Shown: in pieces, positions 20,015 to 30,168 of the stretch
Numbering within the stretch: position 1 is the stretch's first letter
Layout: each line of letters opens with the position of its first letter
Assembly: GCF_027923585.1 (NCBI RefSeq)
Contig: NZ_BRPL01000002.1
Coordinates: 992,001-1,056,000 of the forward strand
DNA length: 64,000 nt
Source of the DNA: Philodulcilactobacillus myokonensis
GTDB taxonomy: Bacteria; Bacillota; Bacilli; Lactobacillales; Lactobacillaceae
Reading direction: 5' to 3'
Notes under the pieces: generated by a model
The model's database searches: none
What the model was told of the DNA's origin: nothing
What the model saw: the letters and a program-made list of their open reading frames with translations, nothing else
Translations under genes and position numbers: made by a program

Positions 20015-21739
20015 TCAATATTGAAATGAAACCATGCTTTTTACCATTTCAATGACGTCCTCGCTAGTATTAGCGGAATGAACAACTTTAGTAGCCAATT
20101 TAGCCATTTTATTCGTATCAAGTTTTTTCATCAAAGACCGAATCTTTAAGATTGAACTAGAACTCATTGAAAATTCATCGAGCCCCATTCCTAACAAGAT
20201 TGGCATTGCAATTGGATCACTAGCCATCTCACCACACATTCTGGCAGGTTTATGTTCATGATGACAAGCGTCAATCACATGTTTAATTAATCTTAAAACA
20301 GCTGGATGATAAGGCTGATATAAATTAGCAACATAATTATTACCACGATCAGCGGCCATTGTATATTGAATTAAGTCGTTGGTTCCAATGCTCATTAAAT
20401 CAACTTCTTTGGCAAATTGATCAGCTAAAATAGCAGCTGATGGGACTTCTACCATAATGCCAATTTTAATTTTACCAACAGGTTGATTTTGATTAATCAT
20501 TTTTTGACGTTCTTCATTATAAATGGATTTAGCAGCCCTAAATTCACCCAACGTTGAAACCATTGGGAAAATAATTGATAAATCACCATAGTTAGACGCT
20601 CGCAAAAGTGCCCTTAGCTGGGTTCTAAAAATATCTTCCTTATTTAAACTAAAACGGATGGCTCGATAACCCAAGAAAGGATTATCTTCCTTTGGCATTT
20701 GCATGTATGGTAATTGTTTATCCCCACCAATATCTAATGTTCTGATGATCACCGGTTTATTCTTCATCCGTTGCAGAACGGTTTTATAGGATTGAAATTG
20801 TTCATCTTCGGTCGGTAGTCGATCAGAATTCATGTATAAAAATTCAGTTCGGTATAAGCCAATTCCTTCAGCACCATTTTTTAATGCTGTGGTAGCATCA
20901 TTATGCGTCCCAATATTAGCGGAAAGCATAACCCTTTTTTTATCTTTAGTTACCGTTTTTCGTTGTTTTAAATTATTTAAACTATTTAATTTCTGATTTT
21001 GTAATTTTAATTTTTTTTGATAAATGCTAACTTGTTTGTGGGTAGGATTAACAATTACAATTCCAGAATCACCATCAACAATAATTTGATCATTATTAGA
21101 AACAAGGTTAGTAATTTTTTGAGTATTGACAATTGCAGGCATCGCTAATATTCGTGCCATAATTGCAGAATGAGAAGTTCTCCCACCCTGATCGGCAACA
21201 ATTCCCTTTACATACTTAGTATTTAACTGAGCGGTATCGCTAGGTGTTAAATCATGCGTAACAACTACTACTGGTTTATTAATTAGGGATAAATCAGGTA
21301 ATTTTTTACCAAGAAGATGACTCATGATTCTTTTAGAGATATCAACAATGTCGTTTTTTCGTTCTTGCATATAATGATTATTAACCATCATATCAAAGTA
21401 TCTAACGGATCTGTCGGATACTTTTTTTAATGCATACTCAGCATTAATATGGTTGTTTTTAATTTGATTAATAATTGGATTGACAAATTCTGGATCTCTC
21501 ATCATTACGATGTGAGCTTGAAAAACTTGTGCAGCCTTATCTCCTAGTAAAGATAAGACCCGTTTTTTAATTGAAATTAACTCTTTGCCTGAAGATCTTA
21601 AAGCATCTTCAAAACGGTCAATCTCTTTTTCTGGGTTCTTAATTGTTCTCTTTTTAAAAGAAAGATCAGAATCTACTAGTTTATAAACAGTTGCAATTGC
21701 AATTCCATCATTAGCAGATACCCCAGTTAATTTCTTCAT
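20015..21739 (-). CDS. ptsI: phosphotransferase system enzyme I
   Basis: A 574-aa cytosolic kinase that passes phosphate from phosphoenolpyruvate to HPr. The active-site histidine is in GGRTSHSAIMAR (about residue 190). The PEP-binding domain shows GIGLYRTEFLYM, RTLDIGGDKQLPY, and MVEVPSAA near the C-terminus, with the catalytic cysteine region HHEHKPARMCGEMASD. Length is normal. It lies 2 bp after ptsH, in the usual ptsHI pair. Confidence 0.97.
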   Translation of the reverse strand: MKKLTGVSANDGIAIATVYKLVDSDLSFKKRTIKNPEKEIDRFEDALRSSGKELISIKKRVLSLLGDKAAQVFQAHIVMMRDPEFVNPIINQIKNNHINAEYALKKVSDRSVRYFDMMVNNHYMQERKNDIVDISKRIMSHLLGKKLPDLSLINKPVVVVTHDLTPSDTAQLNTKYVKGIVADQGGRTSHSAIMARILAMPAIVNTQKITNLVSNNDQIIVDGDSGIVIVNPTHKQVSIYQKKLKLQNQKLNSLNNLKQRKTVTKDKKRVMLSANIGTHNDATTALKNGAEGIGLYRTEFLYMNSDRLPTEDEQFQSYKTVLQRMKNKPVIIRTLDIGGDKQLPYMQMPKEDNPFLGYRAIRFSLNKEDIFRTQLRALLRASNYGDLSIIFPMVSTLGEFRAAKSIYNEERQKMINQNQPVGKIKIGIMVEVPSAAILADQFAKEVDLMSIGTNDLIQYTMAADRGNNYVANLYQPYHPAVLRLIKHVIDACHHEHKPARMCGEMASDPIAMPILLGMGLDEFSMSSSSILKIRSLMKKLDTNKMAKLATKVVHSANTSEDVIEMVKSMVSFQY

Positions 21740-21741
21740 GA

Positions 21742-22008
21742 CTACTTAGACAAACCCTCTTTTTCCATTGTTTCACTAACTGCATTTAATGCATCTTTTT
21801 CGTCATCACCATTGGCATTAATCACAATTTTAGCATTGTGACCAACTCCTAGTGACATGACCCCCATAATTGATTTTAAATCAACAGATTTTCCTTGATA
21901 TTCTAAAGTTACCTTAGAATTATATTTGGTTGCCGTCTGAACCAATAATGTTGCTGGTCTTGCATGAATGCCAGCTTCTGAAATAATTTTAAATTGACGT
22001 TTTACCAT
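21742..22008 (-). CDS. ptsH: phosphocarrier protein HPr
   Basis: An 88-aa HPr. H15 in GIHARPAT takes phosphate from enzyme I, and S46 in KSIMGVMS is the site of HPr kinase, which makes HPr a CcpA cofactor in Firmicutes. I chose the ATG at 22008, twelve bases after AAGGAGA. An upstream ATG in the same frame (22017) touches the binding site and would break the H15 and S46 numbering. Confidence 0.97.
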   Translation of the reverse strand: MVKRQFKIISEAGIHARPATLLVQTATKYNSKVTLEYQGKSVDLKSIMGVMSLGVGHNAKIVINANGDDEKDALNAVSETMEKEGLSK

Positions 22009-22095
22009 AATAATCATTCTCCTTAATAATTCTTACCTTAATTTTTAGATTATCAATTAATGCCTTAAAATACAAGGCTTTACACTATAAAACCA

Positions 22096-22281
22096 TTAAT
22101 GTTGATAAACATAAGTTATTTTACCTTGTTGATGTGCCGTTCCAATGATTCGTTTTCTTGTTGGAAATTTCATAAACGCAACCTGAAATTGTTTAAAATT
22201 ATCAGGAGTAATATGCAAAGATTTAATTTGACCATCTTTTAGTTGGTTCAATAATTTTGTATATTGGCTTGATGAGTCCAT
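22096..22281 (-). CDS. small hypothetical protein, 61 aa
   Basis: A 61-aa soluble protein starting MDSSSQYTKLLNQLKDGQ and ending in GKITYVYQH. No membrane segment or known motif is recognised. The start ATG at 22281 has a strong site, AAGGAGGGAG. A longer open frame to 22458 would add 59 residues that overlap the clpE promoter and is unlikely to be real. It lies between ptsH and the divergent clpE. Similar small proteins occur at this site in lactobacilli, but no function is known to me. Confidence 0.65.
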   Translation of the reverse strand: MDSSSQYTKLLNQLKDGQIKSLHITPDNFKQFQVAFMKFPTRKRIIGTAHQQGKITYVYQH

Positions 22282-22414
22282 GATAACTCCCTCCTTACTA
22301 TTTCGATTACACATATTTATATTATACAATATAAGGTAAACAAAATTCTTGTTGTTGCTCATAAAATGTACTAATTTATTGTAAAACAATCTTTTAAAGA
22401 TTAAATCATAATTC

Positions 22415-22442
22415 TTGCACCATAAACATGAAGTTGTATAAT
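22415..22442 (+). promoter_or_regulatory. clpE promoter
   Basis: TTGCAC and TATAAT with a 16-base spacer, about 85 bases before the clpE start. The CtsR box follows directly. Confidence 0.8.
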
Positions 22443-22452
22443 ATTTTTGAAA

Positions 22453-22469
22453 GGTCAATAAAGGTCAAA
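22453..22469 (+). promoter_or_regulatory. CtsR operator
   Basis: The tandem heptads GGTCAAT-AAA-GGTCAAA fit the CtsR consensus (two A/GGTCAAA repeats with a 3-base gap) with one mismatch. It covers the likely transcription start of clpE, so heat or protein stress should relieve repression. Confidence 0.9.
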
Positions 22470-22527
22470 CAATATTTAAAAAATATGAAAATAATTAATT
22501 GTTAAAAATTTAGAAAGGAGTTCAAAA

Positions 22528-24777
22528 ATGCTGTGTCAAAATTGTCATAAAAATAGAGCCACAATCCATTTATATGTCAATGTAAATGGTAAAAGACAGC
22601 GAATTGATTTATGTCAACATTGTTATCAACTCCTGACAAATCGACAACAAGGTTTTAATTCTAATCATAACGGAGGTGCCAATAATATGGGACAAGATCC
22701 ATTTGGATTCGATAATTTCGATGATATATTTAGAGCAATGGGCGGTAATTTAAATAATAACCGCTTTAATGGTCAACAAATGAATGGAAATAACGGTGGT
22801 CGTTTTAACGGCAACGGTAGACAAAATACTGGTGGCGTTTTATCACAATATGGAATCAATATGACTGAATTAGCTAAACAGGGTAAAATTGATCCAGTCA
22901 TTGGTCGAGATAAAGAAATTTCAAGAGTAATTGAAATTTTAAACCGCAGAACTAAAAACAATCCAGTTTTAATCGGTGAAGCTGGTGTTGGTAAAACTGC
23001 CGTCGTTGAAGGTTTAGCTTTAAGAATTGCTTCGGGCAACGTTCCAGAAAAATTATTGCATAAGGAAATCATTCGTTTGGACGTTGTCTCCTTAGTTCAA
23101 GGAACTGGAATCAGAGGACAATTTGAAAAGCGAATGCGCCAATTAATTAAAGAGGTCCAAGCTAATCCTAACATTATCCTCTTCATTGATGAAATTCATG
23201 AAATCATGGGTGCCGGAAATGCTAAGGGTGGCATGGATGCCGGAAACGTTTTGAAACCAGCACTTGCCCGTGGTGAATTTCAATTACTAGGTGCCACGAC
23301 TATGAAAGAATACCGTGACATTGAAAAAGATTCAGCATTAGCAAGAAGATTCCAAACCGTTATTGTTAACGAGCCTTCTCCTGAAGAAGCAATCCAAATC
23401 TTAAAGGGAATTCAAAAGAAATATGAAGATTATCACCATGTTAAATATACTGATGATGCCATTAAGGCAGCTGTTAAACTATCCGATCGTTATATTCAAG
23501 ACCGATTCTTACCAGATAAAGCCATTGATTTAATTGATGAAGCTGGCTCTAGAAAGAATCTAACCTTAAATGTTACCGATCCCCAAACAGTTGAAAAGCA
23601 GATCAAAAATGCTGAGCAACAAAAACAAGCTGCTTTAAAACAGGAAGATTATGAAAAAGCTGCCTACTACCGCGATCAAGAAACTAAATTAAATAAAATC
23701 AAGGCAAATGGGAATGTTAAGGATACTAAGACTCCAAAGGTAACTTCTAAGGACATGGAACAAATTGTTGAAGAAATTACTAACATCCCCGTTGGTGAAC
23801 TTCAATCTAAAGAACAACAGCAACTAAGAAATCTTGCCCCTGACTTAAAGAAAAACGTTATTGGTCAAGATCAAGCAGTTGATAAAGTTGCTCAAGCAAT
23901 CAAGCGAAGCCGTATTGGTTTTAATGGAACTGGCCGACCAGTTGGTTCATTCCTATTTGTTGGAACTACCGGTGTTGGTAAAACTGAACTAGCTAAACAA
24001 TTAGCTCGTCAATTGTTTGGAACCAAAGACGCAATGATCAGATTAGATATGTCAGAATATCGCGAACCACAATCAGTTGCTAAATTAATTGGTTCTGCTC
24101 CTGGTTACGTTGGTTATAACGAAGGTGGTCAATTAACCGAAAAGGTTAGAAGACATCCATATAGTTTAATTCTATTGGATGAAGTTGAAAAAGCCCACCC
24201 TGACGTCTTACATGATTTCTTACAAGTCTTGGATGATGGCCGTTTAACTGATTCCCAGGGACGCACGGTTTCATTTAAAGATACTGTCATCATCATGACT
24301 AGTAATGCTGGAACCGGTGACTCAGAAGCTAACGTTGGTTTTGGCGCTAGTGCTAAGGGTGATACCCATTCGGTTATTAATCATCTAACTGATTACTTTA
24401 AGCCTGAATTTCTAAACCGTTTTGATGATATTATCCAATTCAATCAATTAAATAAGACTGATCTAAGAAAGATTGTTAACTTAATGTTATCAAGAGTTAA
24501 CAAAATGCTTGCTCAACAGGGATTCCATATTGATACAACTCCTGCCGCTCAAAAGAAGATTGTTGATTTAGGCTATAATCCTTCCATGGGTGCTCGTCCA
24601 TTAAGACGTGTTATTCAGGAACAGATCGAAGATAAGGTTGCTGATTATTACTTAGATCATAAAAATCATACTAATTTAATTGCCGATGTTGACAGTAAGA
24701 ACAACATTTATATTAAATCAGATGATGATAAAACTAATGATCCGACCGCATCCGATCCTCAAAATTCAAAAGAATAG
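22528..24777 (+). CDS. clpE: ATP-dependent Clp protease ATP-binding subunit ClpE
   Basis: A 749-aa HSP100 unfoldase that feeds ClpP. The N-terminus has the ClpE-type zinc finger (C3, C6 and the pair in LCQHC near residue 33), then a glycine- and asparagine-rich linker (about residues 45-105). The two AAA+ modules have Walker A motifs GEAGVGKT and GTTGVGKTE, with a UVR-like coiled segment between them ([20 protein letters not shown], near residue 370). It starts at an ATG after GAAAGGAG. It is a single-gene unit under a CtsR box. Confidence 0.97.
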   Translation: MLCQNCHKNRATIHLYVNVNGKRQRIDLCQHCYQLLTNRQQGFNSNHNGGANNMGQDPFGFDNFDDIFRAMGGNLNNNRFNGQQMNGNNGGRFNGNGRQNTGGVLSQYGINMTELAKQGKIDPVIGRDKEISRVIEILNRRTKNNPVLIGEAGVGKTAVVEGLALRIASGNVPEKLLHKEIIRLDVVSLVQGTGIRGQFEKRMRQLIKEVQANPNIILFIDEIHEIMGAGNAKGGMDAGNVLKPALARGEFQLLGATTMKEYRDIEKDSALARRFQTVIVNEPSPEEAIQILKGIQKKYEDYHHVKYTDDAIKAAVKLSDRYIQDRFLPDKAIDLIDEAGSRKNLTLNVTDPQTVEKQIKNAEQQKQAALKQEDYEKAAYYRDQETKLNKIKANGNVKDTKTPKVTSKDMEQIVEEITNIPVGELQSKEQQQLRNLAPDLKKNVIGQDQAVDKVAQAIKRSRIGFNGTGRPVGSFLFVGTTGVGKTELAKQLARQLFGTKDAMIRLDMSEYREPQSVAKLIGSAPGYVGYNEGGQLTEKVRRHPYSLILLDEVEKAHPDVLHDFLQVLDDGRLTDSQGRTVSFKDTVIIMTSNAGTGDSEANVGFGASAKGDTHSVINHLTDYFKPEFLNRFDDIIQFNQLNKTDLRKIVNLMLSRVNKMLAQQGFHIDTTPAAQKKIVDLGYNPSMGARPLRRVIQEQIEDKVADYYLDHKNHTNLIADVDSKNNIYIKSDDDKTNDPTASDPQNSKE

Positions 24778-24799
24778 CTAAAACTTAAATTAAAATCAA

Positions 24800-24838
24800 A
24801 TAACCTCATCATTAATCAAATGATGGGGTTATTTTTTT
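24800..24838 (+). terminator. clpE terminator
   Basis: The stem AATAACCTCATCATT / AATGATGGGGTTATT is followed by a T run. It also marks where the tenA fragment on the other strand stops short. Confidence 0.85.
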
Positions 24839-24851
24839 ACACTTTATTAAA

Positions 24852-25061
24852 CTAAATTCTATTAATCAATTGTCGTTCTTTAATATCGATGTCTGTAATA
24901 TGATATAACGCATTAAAAACACCGTTCATAAAATCAATATTGTTAGCAAAAATTAAAGCTTCCCTTCTCACATTCCCATTACCAATTTCCTTAACAAACG
25001 GATGCTTTTCAATTGCATTTAAAATTGGTTGCGCATTATCAACTAATTGATTGCTAAACAT
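24852..25061 (-). pseudogene. tenA-like thiaminase II, N-terminal fragment
   Basis: A 69-aa frame starting MFSNQLVDNAQPILNAIEKH and continuing PFVKEIGNGNVRREAL. This matches by eye the first quarter of TenA/thiaminase II (family length about 215-230 aa), including the HPFV-I-G block. The frame ends at a stop, and the clpE terminator begins right after, so the catalytic part has been lost. The ATG at 25061 has a perfect GGGAGG site. It lies behind a TPP riboswitch, which agrees with the thiamine link. A short intact family of its own is the alternative. Confidence 0.6.
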
Positions 25062-25087
25062 AATCTGCCTCCCAATACTACCACCAA

Positions 25088-25124
25088 AAAAATACTCCTT
25101 TGCAATTAGCAAATGAGTATTTTT
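25088..25124 (-). terminator. riboswitch-controlled terminator before the tenA fragment
   Basis: On the minus strand the hairpin AAAAATACTC..TTTGC / GCAAA..GAGTATTTTT is followed by seven T. It lies between the TPP aptamer and the start codon and is the likely expression platform. A frame reading through it is not coding. Confidence 0.8.
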
Positions 25125-25147
25125 ATTCATCATTAATTATGATTGAT

Positions 25148-25230
25148 AAGTGCCAGGCTTCCTTCGCTAGTATTAACTAGATCAGGTTCAATGGGTATTT
25201 CTCAGCTATTAAAGCACCCCAGTGGACAGT
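25148..25230 (-). promoter_or_regulatory. TPP riboswitch (THI element)
   Basis: The minus strand reads CACTGGGGTGC, GCTGAGA, ACCC, TTGAACCTGATCTAGTTAAT and CTAGCGAAGGAAG in the order of the TPP aptamer, with the P1 closing region at its ends. It should bind thiamine pyrophosphate and favour the terminator at 25088-25124. The gene it now controls is only a fragment. Confidence 0.95.
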
Positions 25231-25297
25231 ATTTATATTTAGTTTTGTAATTAAATTATGATTTTAATACAACACTTCATCGTAATAATTAAAACCA

Positions 25298-26725
25298 TTA
25301 AAGATTTTTATCCATATTGTAAGTCAATTTAGATAAAGTTAATCCTTCTTCCATCAAATGATGGCAGAAGTCGGTTGTCTTCTTGTTCATGTGTTGAACA
25401 ATTTTATGATTTTGTTTAGTCAAAAAGTCAGTTAATTCTTGACCAGATAATTTGTTAGCTTTTTGATTAGTTTCTTCAACGTGGCGTAACATTTCTTCTC
25501 TAGAATCCGTTAAATAATCAACGTCCTCCTGTTCAAATTTATTGTAATGAGATTCAACTAACATGGATAGTTTACGATATAACCAGTAAGCACTCTGGTC
25601 ATCCATTTTTACAGGAGTATTAACGTATGATGGATCAGTATCGGTAGCATTAGCGAAGAATGGAACGTATGGACTAAATGCGGGAACACCAAAGCATAGC
25701 CACATGATTGCTGATTGTCCAGCATTTACATCGTTTCTAATCTGTAAAACATGTGAATTCTGGGTTCGATTCATAGAAACCGGTCTAAATTTAAGTTTTT
25801 TATCCCTTGGACCATTGCCTAACGGATCATAATCAGTTTCGTTAAAATGGGAACCTAAGATATATTCGATGTCATTCACATTGATTTTATGTTCAGTATG
25901 ACAGATAAATGGCAATTCAGTTGACATTGGATCCTGCTTAATTTCAGGATTGAAGTAACGTTGGCCAAACCATACCCGTGGCGTATTATAATGACGATCC
26001 TTTTTATTACTGGTTCCAAAAATATGCCTAAAATTAAAACCATGGTGATCAGTATTCAAATGATGTTTTTTGACGAAATCTTGAATTCCATCTGAAAACA
26101 TAAAATGATCAGGATCATCAAAATCAACCTGTTGGATTGAAACCCGGTTAGAAGCCACTGCATAAGCATCATCTGGGATTCGTTCAGCTACCCAGTGGTG
26201 TCCAGTGACAATTTCCATGTACCAAATTTCATCATTATCACTAAAAATAACGCCATTGCCTTCTGGAGAACCGTACTTCTTAATTAATTGCCCTAAATAT
26301 TGAACCCCATGTTTAGCAGAATGGATATATGGCAAAACCATGGATTGAAGTGAATCTTCAGCCAGGCCGTTTTTAATCCATGGATCGAATGCTAGTGCAC
26401 GATCATTACCATAAACACTTTCAGTTGCACTCATTGCAACGTTTTTTTCGTTAAAACCACTTTCGGCAAAAACACCCTCTTTATCAACTTCAACGTTTGG
26501 TGTTAAAGAATAACGGTAGCCATTTTCAGGCATTGGTGCTTTAAAACCGTTTTGATTTGATTTCCAAATCAATCCCGTTTGATGATGGTACGCTGGTTTA
26601 ACAAAAAATCTTTGTGGGGTTAGTGGTAAAAATGTATCATCGTTTCTGGCAATCATCGTTGAGCCATCAATTGATGCTTTTTTACCAACTAGAACCGTTG
26701 TACATGCGGATAAATGTTTGCTCAT
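25298..26725 (-). CDS. C69-family dipeptidase (PepD type)
   Basis: A 475-aa Ntn-hydrolase of peptidase family C69, common in lactobacilli as PepD or PepDA, which cleaves dipeptides in the cytosol. The likely nucleophile is C8 in SKHLSACTTVLVGKKAS, followed by the DGSTMIARNDD block and later NRVSIQ and SHFNETDYDPLG. The start ATG at 26725 has AGAAAGG 12 bases upstream. A GTG three codons earlier sits on the binding site and is rejected. It stands alone, with no partner gene. Confidence 0.9.
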   Translation of the reverse strand: MSKHLSACTTVLVGKKASIDGSTMIARNDDTFLPLTPQRFFVKPAYHHQTGLIWKSNQNGFKAPMPENGYRYSLTPNVEVDKEGVFAESGFNEKNVAMSATESVYGNDRALAFDPWIKNGLAEDSLQSMVLPYIHSAKHGVQYLGQLIKKYGSPEGNGVIFSDNDEIWYMEIVTGHHWVAERIPDDAYAVASNRVSIQQVDFDDPDHFMFSDGIQDFVKKHHLNTDHHGFNFRHIFGTSNKKDRHYNTPRVWFGQRYFNPEIKQDPMSTELPFICHTEHKINVNDIEYILGSHFNETDYDPLGNGPRDKKLKFRPVSMNRTQNSHVLQIRNDVNAGQSAIMWLCFGVPAFSPYVPFFANATDTDPSYVNTPVKMDDQSAYWLYRKLSMLVESHYNKFEQEDVDYLTDSREEMLRHVEETNQKANKLSGQELTDFLTKQNHKIVQHMNKKTTDFCHHLMEEGLTLSKLTYNMDKNL

Positions 26726-26808
26726 TTCAAACACCCTTTCTAAAAAATCATAGTTTAATTATAGCATCATTTGAATTATTCAAATCATTAAAAGTTTAAA
26801 TCCTAAAA

Positions 26809-26837
26809 AATTCCATGGAAATAATTTCCGTGGAATT
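26809..26837 (-). terminator. prfC terminator
   Basis: On the minus strand the stem AATTCCACGGAAA / TTTCCATGGAATT is followed by a T run directly after the prfC stop. Confidence 0.85.
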
Positions 26838-26845
26838 AATTTTAA

Positions 26846-28423
26846 TTATAGTTTAGCTGTTAACTTAACATCCGGGTACTTGTCCTTAAACCAACGTTCA
26901 GCAAAATGATTTTCAAATAAGAACAATGGATCATTATGTTGATCTTTAACCAATATATTTCTTGATGAAGACATTTTTTCATCTAATTGGTCAGGATCAA
27001 TCCATCTTGCAATCTTGTGCCCCAATGGTTTCATAATAATATCAGAATGATATTCGTTCTTCATCCGGAATTGGAAAACTTCAAATTGCAATTGACCAAC
27101 AGCACCTAAAATATATTCATTCGTTGAATAAGAAGTATATAGTTGAACCGCACCTTCTTCAACTAATTGCCGAATGCCCTTATGAAATGTCTTTTGTTTC
27201 ATAACATTCTTAGCAGCAACTTTAACAAATAATTCCGGAGTAAATTGTGGCAATTTCTGGAATTTAATATTTTGTTTGCCAGTATAAATGGTATCGCCAA
27301 TTCTAAAATTACCGGTATCATATAAACCAATAATATCACCAGCAACGGCAGTTTGAACATTTTCCCTCGTATTTGCAATAAATTCAGTCACGTTGGATAA
27401 TCTAATTTTACGTTGGGTTCTTTCAAGAGTTACGTCCATCCCACGTTTAAATTCACCGGAACAAATTCTAACGAAAGCAATTCGATCACGGTGTCTAGGA
27501 TTCATATTAGCTTGAATTTTAAAAACAAATCCTGAAAAATTAGCATCATCAGGTTGCACAACTTGATCGTCCTGGGTAGTATGTTCTTCCGGTTGAGGTG
27601 CAAAATCAAGGTAAGCATCTAAAAAGGTTTGAACCCCGAAATCAGCTAAAGCTGAGCCGAAGAAAACCGGGGTTTGATCACCACGCATGATTTTATCGCG
27701 ATCAAATTGATTTCCAGCAACCTGGATCAAATCCATGTTCTCCTTTGCTTCTTTGTAAATATCATCATCTTGAATTGGATTAGATTGCTTTAAATTACCA
27801 TCATCATCTAATTTCAAGTATGGATGTTCAGGATCTTTTGCATGATATAAAGCAACTCTGTCATTATAACGATCATATAGCCCTTTAAAAATTTTACCGG
27901 AGCCAATTGGCCAGTTCATTGGGTAGCCTTCAATTCCTAAAACATCCTCAAGTTGGGCAATCAACTCCATTGGATCACGACTATCACGATCTAATTTGTT
28001 CATAAAGGTAAAAATCGGAATACCACGCATTTTACAAATTTTAAATAATTTTTTAGTTTGCGGTTCGATTCCCTTAGCAGAATCAATTACCATGACCGCA
28101 GAATCAACAGCCATTAGGGTTCGATAGGTATCTTCTGAAAAATCTTGATGCCCAGGGGTATCTAAAATATTGATTCGTTTGCCACCATAATCAAATTGCA
28201 TCACAGAACTTGTAACTGAAATTCCACGTTTCTTTTCAATTGCCATCCAATCTGATTTAGCAAAATTACCGGTTTTTCTAGCCTTAACACTACCGGCCTT
28301 CCTTATAATGCCACCATAAAGTAATAACTGCTCAGTAATCGTAGTCTTACCTGCATCCGGATGGGAAATAATTGCAAAAGTTCGTCTTTTATCAACGGCT
28401 TGGTCTAATTTTTTGTTTTCCAT
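26846..28423 (-). CDS. prfC: peptide chain release factor 3
   Basis: A 525-aa translational GTPase that recycles RF1 and RF2 from the ribosome. G-domain motifs are visible: [13 protein letters not shown] (P-loop, about residue 20), [19 protein letters not shown] beta-barrel domain and the RF3-specific C-terminal region follow. Length is typical. It follows the tagD terminator and ends in its own hairpin, so it is a single-gene unit. Confidence 0.96.
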   Translation of the reverse strand: MENKKLDQAVDKRRTFAIISHPDAGKTTITEQLLLYGGIIRKAGSVKARKTGNFAKSDWMAIEKKRGISVTSSVMQFDYGGKRINILDTPGHQDFSEDTYRTLMAVDSAVMVIDSAKGIEPQTKKLFKICKMRGIPIFTFMNKLDRDSRDPMELIAQLEDVLGIEGYPMNWPIGSGKIFKGLYDRYNDRVALYHAKDPEHPYLKLDDDGNLKQSNPIQDDDIYKEAKENMDLIQVAGNQFDRDKIMRGDQTPVFFGSALADFGVQTFLDAYLDFAPQPEEHTTQDDQVVQPDDANFSGFVFKIQANMNPRHRDRIAFVRICSGEFKRGMDVTLERTQRKIRLSNVTEFIANTRENVQTAVAGDIIGLYDTGNFRIGDTIYTGKQNIKFQKLPQFTPELFVKVAAKNVMKQKTFHKGIRQLVEEGAVQLYTSYSTNEYILGAVGQLQFEVFQFRMKNEYHSDIIMKPLGHKIARWIDPDQLDEKMSSSRNILVKDQHNDPLFLFENHFAERWFKDKYPDVKLTAKL

Positions 28424-28470
28424 GCTCTCGTCCTTTCGTCATTTACAAAACTAATGATGTTCACAAAAAG

Positions 28471-28497
28471 ACCCTTAGTTTTAATTAAACTAAGGGT
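28471..28497 (-). terminator. tagD terminator
   Basis: On the minus strand the stem ACCCTTAGTTT / AAACTAAGGGT is followed by CTTTTTG, just downstream of tagD and upstream of prfC. Confidence 0.8.
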
Positions 28498-28508
28498 GGT
28501 TAGTTTCA

Positions 28509-28925
28509 TTATTTATTTACTTTCCATTTTTTAGCGTCTTTTTCACCTAAATCTTCCTTAATTTTTGTGGTTGAAATACCCTTAGTTCTTGGTAAGTAAA
28601 TAACTTGACAATAAGGTTTCAAAAAGTCAAATTTACCTTTCCAATCATCACCCATAACGAAGATATCAATATGATTCTTTTTAACATCATTAATTTTTTG
28701 ATTCCAACTTTTTTCTGGAATGACCTTATCAACATAGCGAATTGCTTCTAAAACATATTTACGGTCCTCATATGACATATATGCTTTTTTACCTTTTTCG
28801 GCATTAAATTCATCGGTAGAAAGGCCCACCGTTAAACTATCGCCCAATGCTCTTGCACGTTTTAACAATCTAACGTGACCCTTATGTAAAAGATCAAACG
28901 TTCCATAAGTAATTACTTTTTTCAT
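28509..28925 (-). CDS. tagD: glycerol-3-phosphate cytidylyltransferase
   Basis: A 138-aa nucleotidyltransferase that makes CDP-glycerol from CTP and glycerol 3-phosphate, the precursor of poly-glycerolphosphate wall teichoic acid. Motifs are YGTFDLLHKGHVRLL (HxGH, about residues 6-20) and RTKGISTTKIK near the C-terminus. The C-terminal tail is slightly longer than in Bacillus TagD. No other wall teichoic acid polymerase gene lies next to it. Confidence 0.95.
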   Translation of the reverse strand: MKKVITYGTFDLLHKGHVRLLKRARALGDSLTVGLSTDEFNAEKGKKAYMSYEDRKYVLEAIRYVDKVIPEKSWNQKINDVKKNHIDIFVMGDDWKGKFDFLKPYCQVIYLPRTKGISTTKIKEDLGEKDAKKWKVNK

Positions 28926-29004
28926 AATTTTCTCCTACTTCGTTTTAAAATAAATTATTTTTATTTTTAAAATTATCAAATTGATAATTAATTAAACATA
29001 GTTA

Positions 29005-29032
29005 ATAGTATCATAATCAAAAAGAACGTCAA
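29005..29032 (-). promoter_or_regulatory. tagD promoter candidate
   Basis: TTGACG and TACTAT with a 16-base spacer on the minus strand, just after the stop of the transporter gene upstream. It would let tagD be expressed separately. Confidence 0.55.
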
Positions 29033-30160
29033 TTATAATTTAAATTTATTTAGATCGTGTTCATGTTGGATCTGCCAAATATTATAAAGATATTGAATAA
29101 TCACTTTAATTACTGCATAAACTGGAATAACTAGAATCATTCCCAATAGACCAGCAATATTACCAGAAGCCAGCAATAAAATAATAATGGTTAATGGGTG
29201 AATTTGCAAACTTTTACCAATTACATTCGGATAGATTAAATTCCCATCAATCTGTTGAACAATAATAACAATGATAATTACATAAATGGTTTGGGTAATA
29301 CTCATTGACAAGGCAACTAAAATTGAAGGAATAATTCCAACATAGGGACCCACGTATGGCATAATATTACAAATCCCAGCAAAAACGCCAAGTAACAATG
29401 CATATTTTTGACCAATTAAGAAATATCCTAGCGAAACAAAGGTTCCAACAAAAAGACATTCAATCATTTGACCACCAATATAATGAGAAATGGTATCACT
29501 CATCTTTCTCAATAATTTAATGGTTTGGCTTCTATGTTTCTTTGGAATAAAGCGTTCAATACTTGGAATAAACTTATACCCATCTTTTAACATGTAAAAT
29601 AAAATCACCGGAACCGTTACAATCATAACAACAACACTAGTTGCCATTGAAATAATTTTTCCAACGCTATTTGCAAAACCACTTAAAAATGTTTGAGCAT
29701 ATCCATATAAGTAATTTTGAATCTTACTAGCAAATTGCCCCACATATGGATTTCGATTATTTTTGGAAATTTTACTAACGGTTGTTTCTGTCATTTTAGT
29801 AAAATGCGGAATATTAGCAATTAAATTACTAACTTGTGAGATTAAATGTGGCAAAAATGATAACAAAATATAAATAATGATTCCAATCATCAATAAGAAA
29901 ACAATTGTAACGGCCCAATTTCTAGAAACGTGTTTTCGTTTACTAATTTTAATTTTCATCAATAATTTAATAATGGGATTCAACATATAATATAAAAATC
30001 CAGAAATTAAAATTGGTGTAAAAATTGCTGAAATAAAAATACCAATGGGCGAAAAAATAAAATGCATTTTAGTACAAAGGTAAATAATTGCAACAACAAT
30101 TAAAAGTTCTAAAGACCACATGATGATTGGCGTTTGCTTCAATTTATTAAAAATATCCAA
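29033..30160 (-). CDS. AI-2E family (UPF0118) membrane transporter
   Basis: A 375-aa protein with about eight membrane helices and the AI-2E/UPF0118 signature in the C-terminal half (GQMIECLFVGTFVSLGYFLI, then GICNIMPYVGPYVG and QQIDGNLIYPNVIG). Members have been linked to autoinducer-2 export or to ion transport, so the substrate here is unknown. It starts 8 bp after recX, which suggests co-transcription. Confidence 0.88.
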   Translation of the reverse strand: MDIFNKLKQTPIIMWSLELLIVVAIIYLCTKMHFIFSPIGIFISAIFTPILISGFLYYMLNPIIKLLMKIKISKRKHVSRNWAVTIVFLLMIGIIIYILLSFLPHLISQVSNLIANIPHFTKMTETTVSKISKNNRNPYVGQFASKIQNYLYGYAQTFLSGFANSVGKIISMATSVVVMIVTVPVILFYMLKDGYKFIPSIERFIPKKHRSQTIKLLRKMSDTISHYIGGQMIECLFVGTFVSLGYFLIGQKYALLLGVFAGICNIMPYVGPYVGIIPSILVALSMSITQTIYVIIIVIIVQQIDGNLIYPNVIGKSLQIHPLTIIILLLASGNIAGLLGMILVIPVYAVIKVIIQYLYNIWQIQHEHDLNKFKL

Positions 30161-30168
30161 TCCCTCCG

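Noticed and set aside
22282-22458. Longer version of the 61-aa gene
   Set aside because: The added codons cross the clpE promoter and CtsR box, and AAGGAGGGAG lies in front of the inner ATG.
24800-24851. Possible C-terminal tenA remainder after the stop
   Set aside because: Only the clpE terminator and AT-rich sequence fit there. No TenA-like residues are readable in any frame.
25062-25133. Longer start of the tenA fragment
   Set aside because: The added 24 codons read through the terminator hairpin of the riboswitch. A perfect binding site lies at the shorter start.
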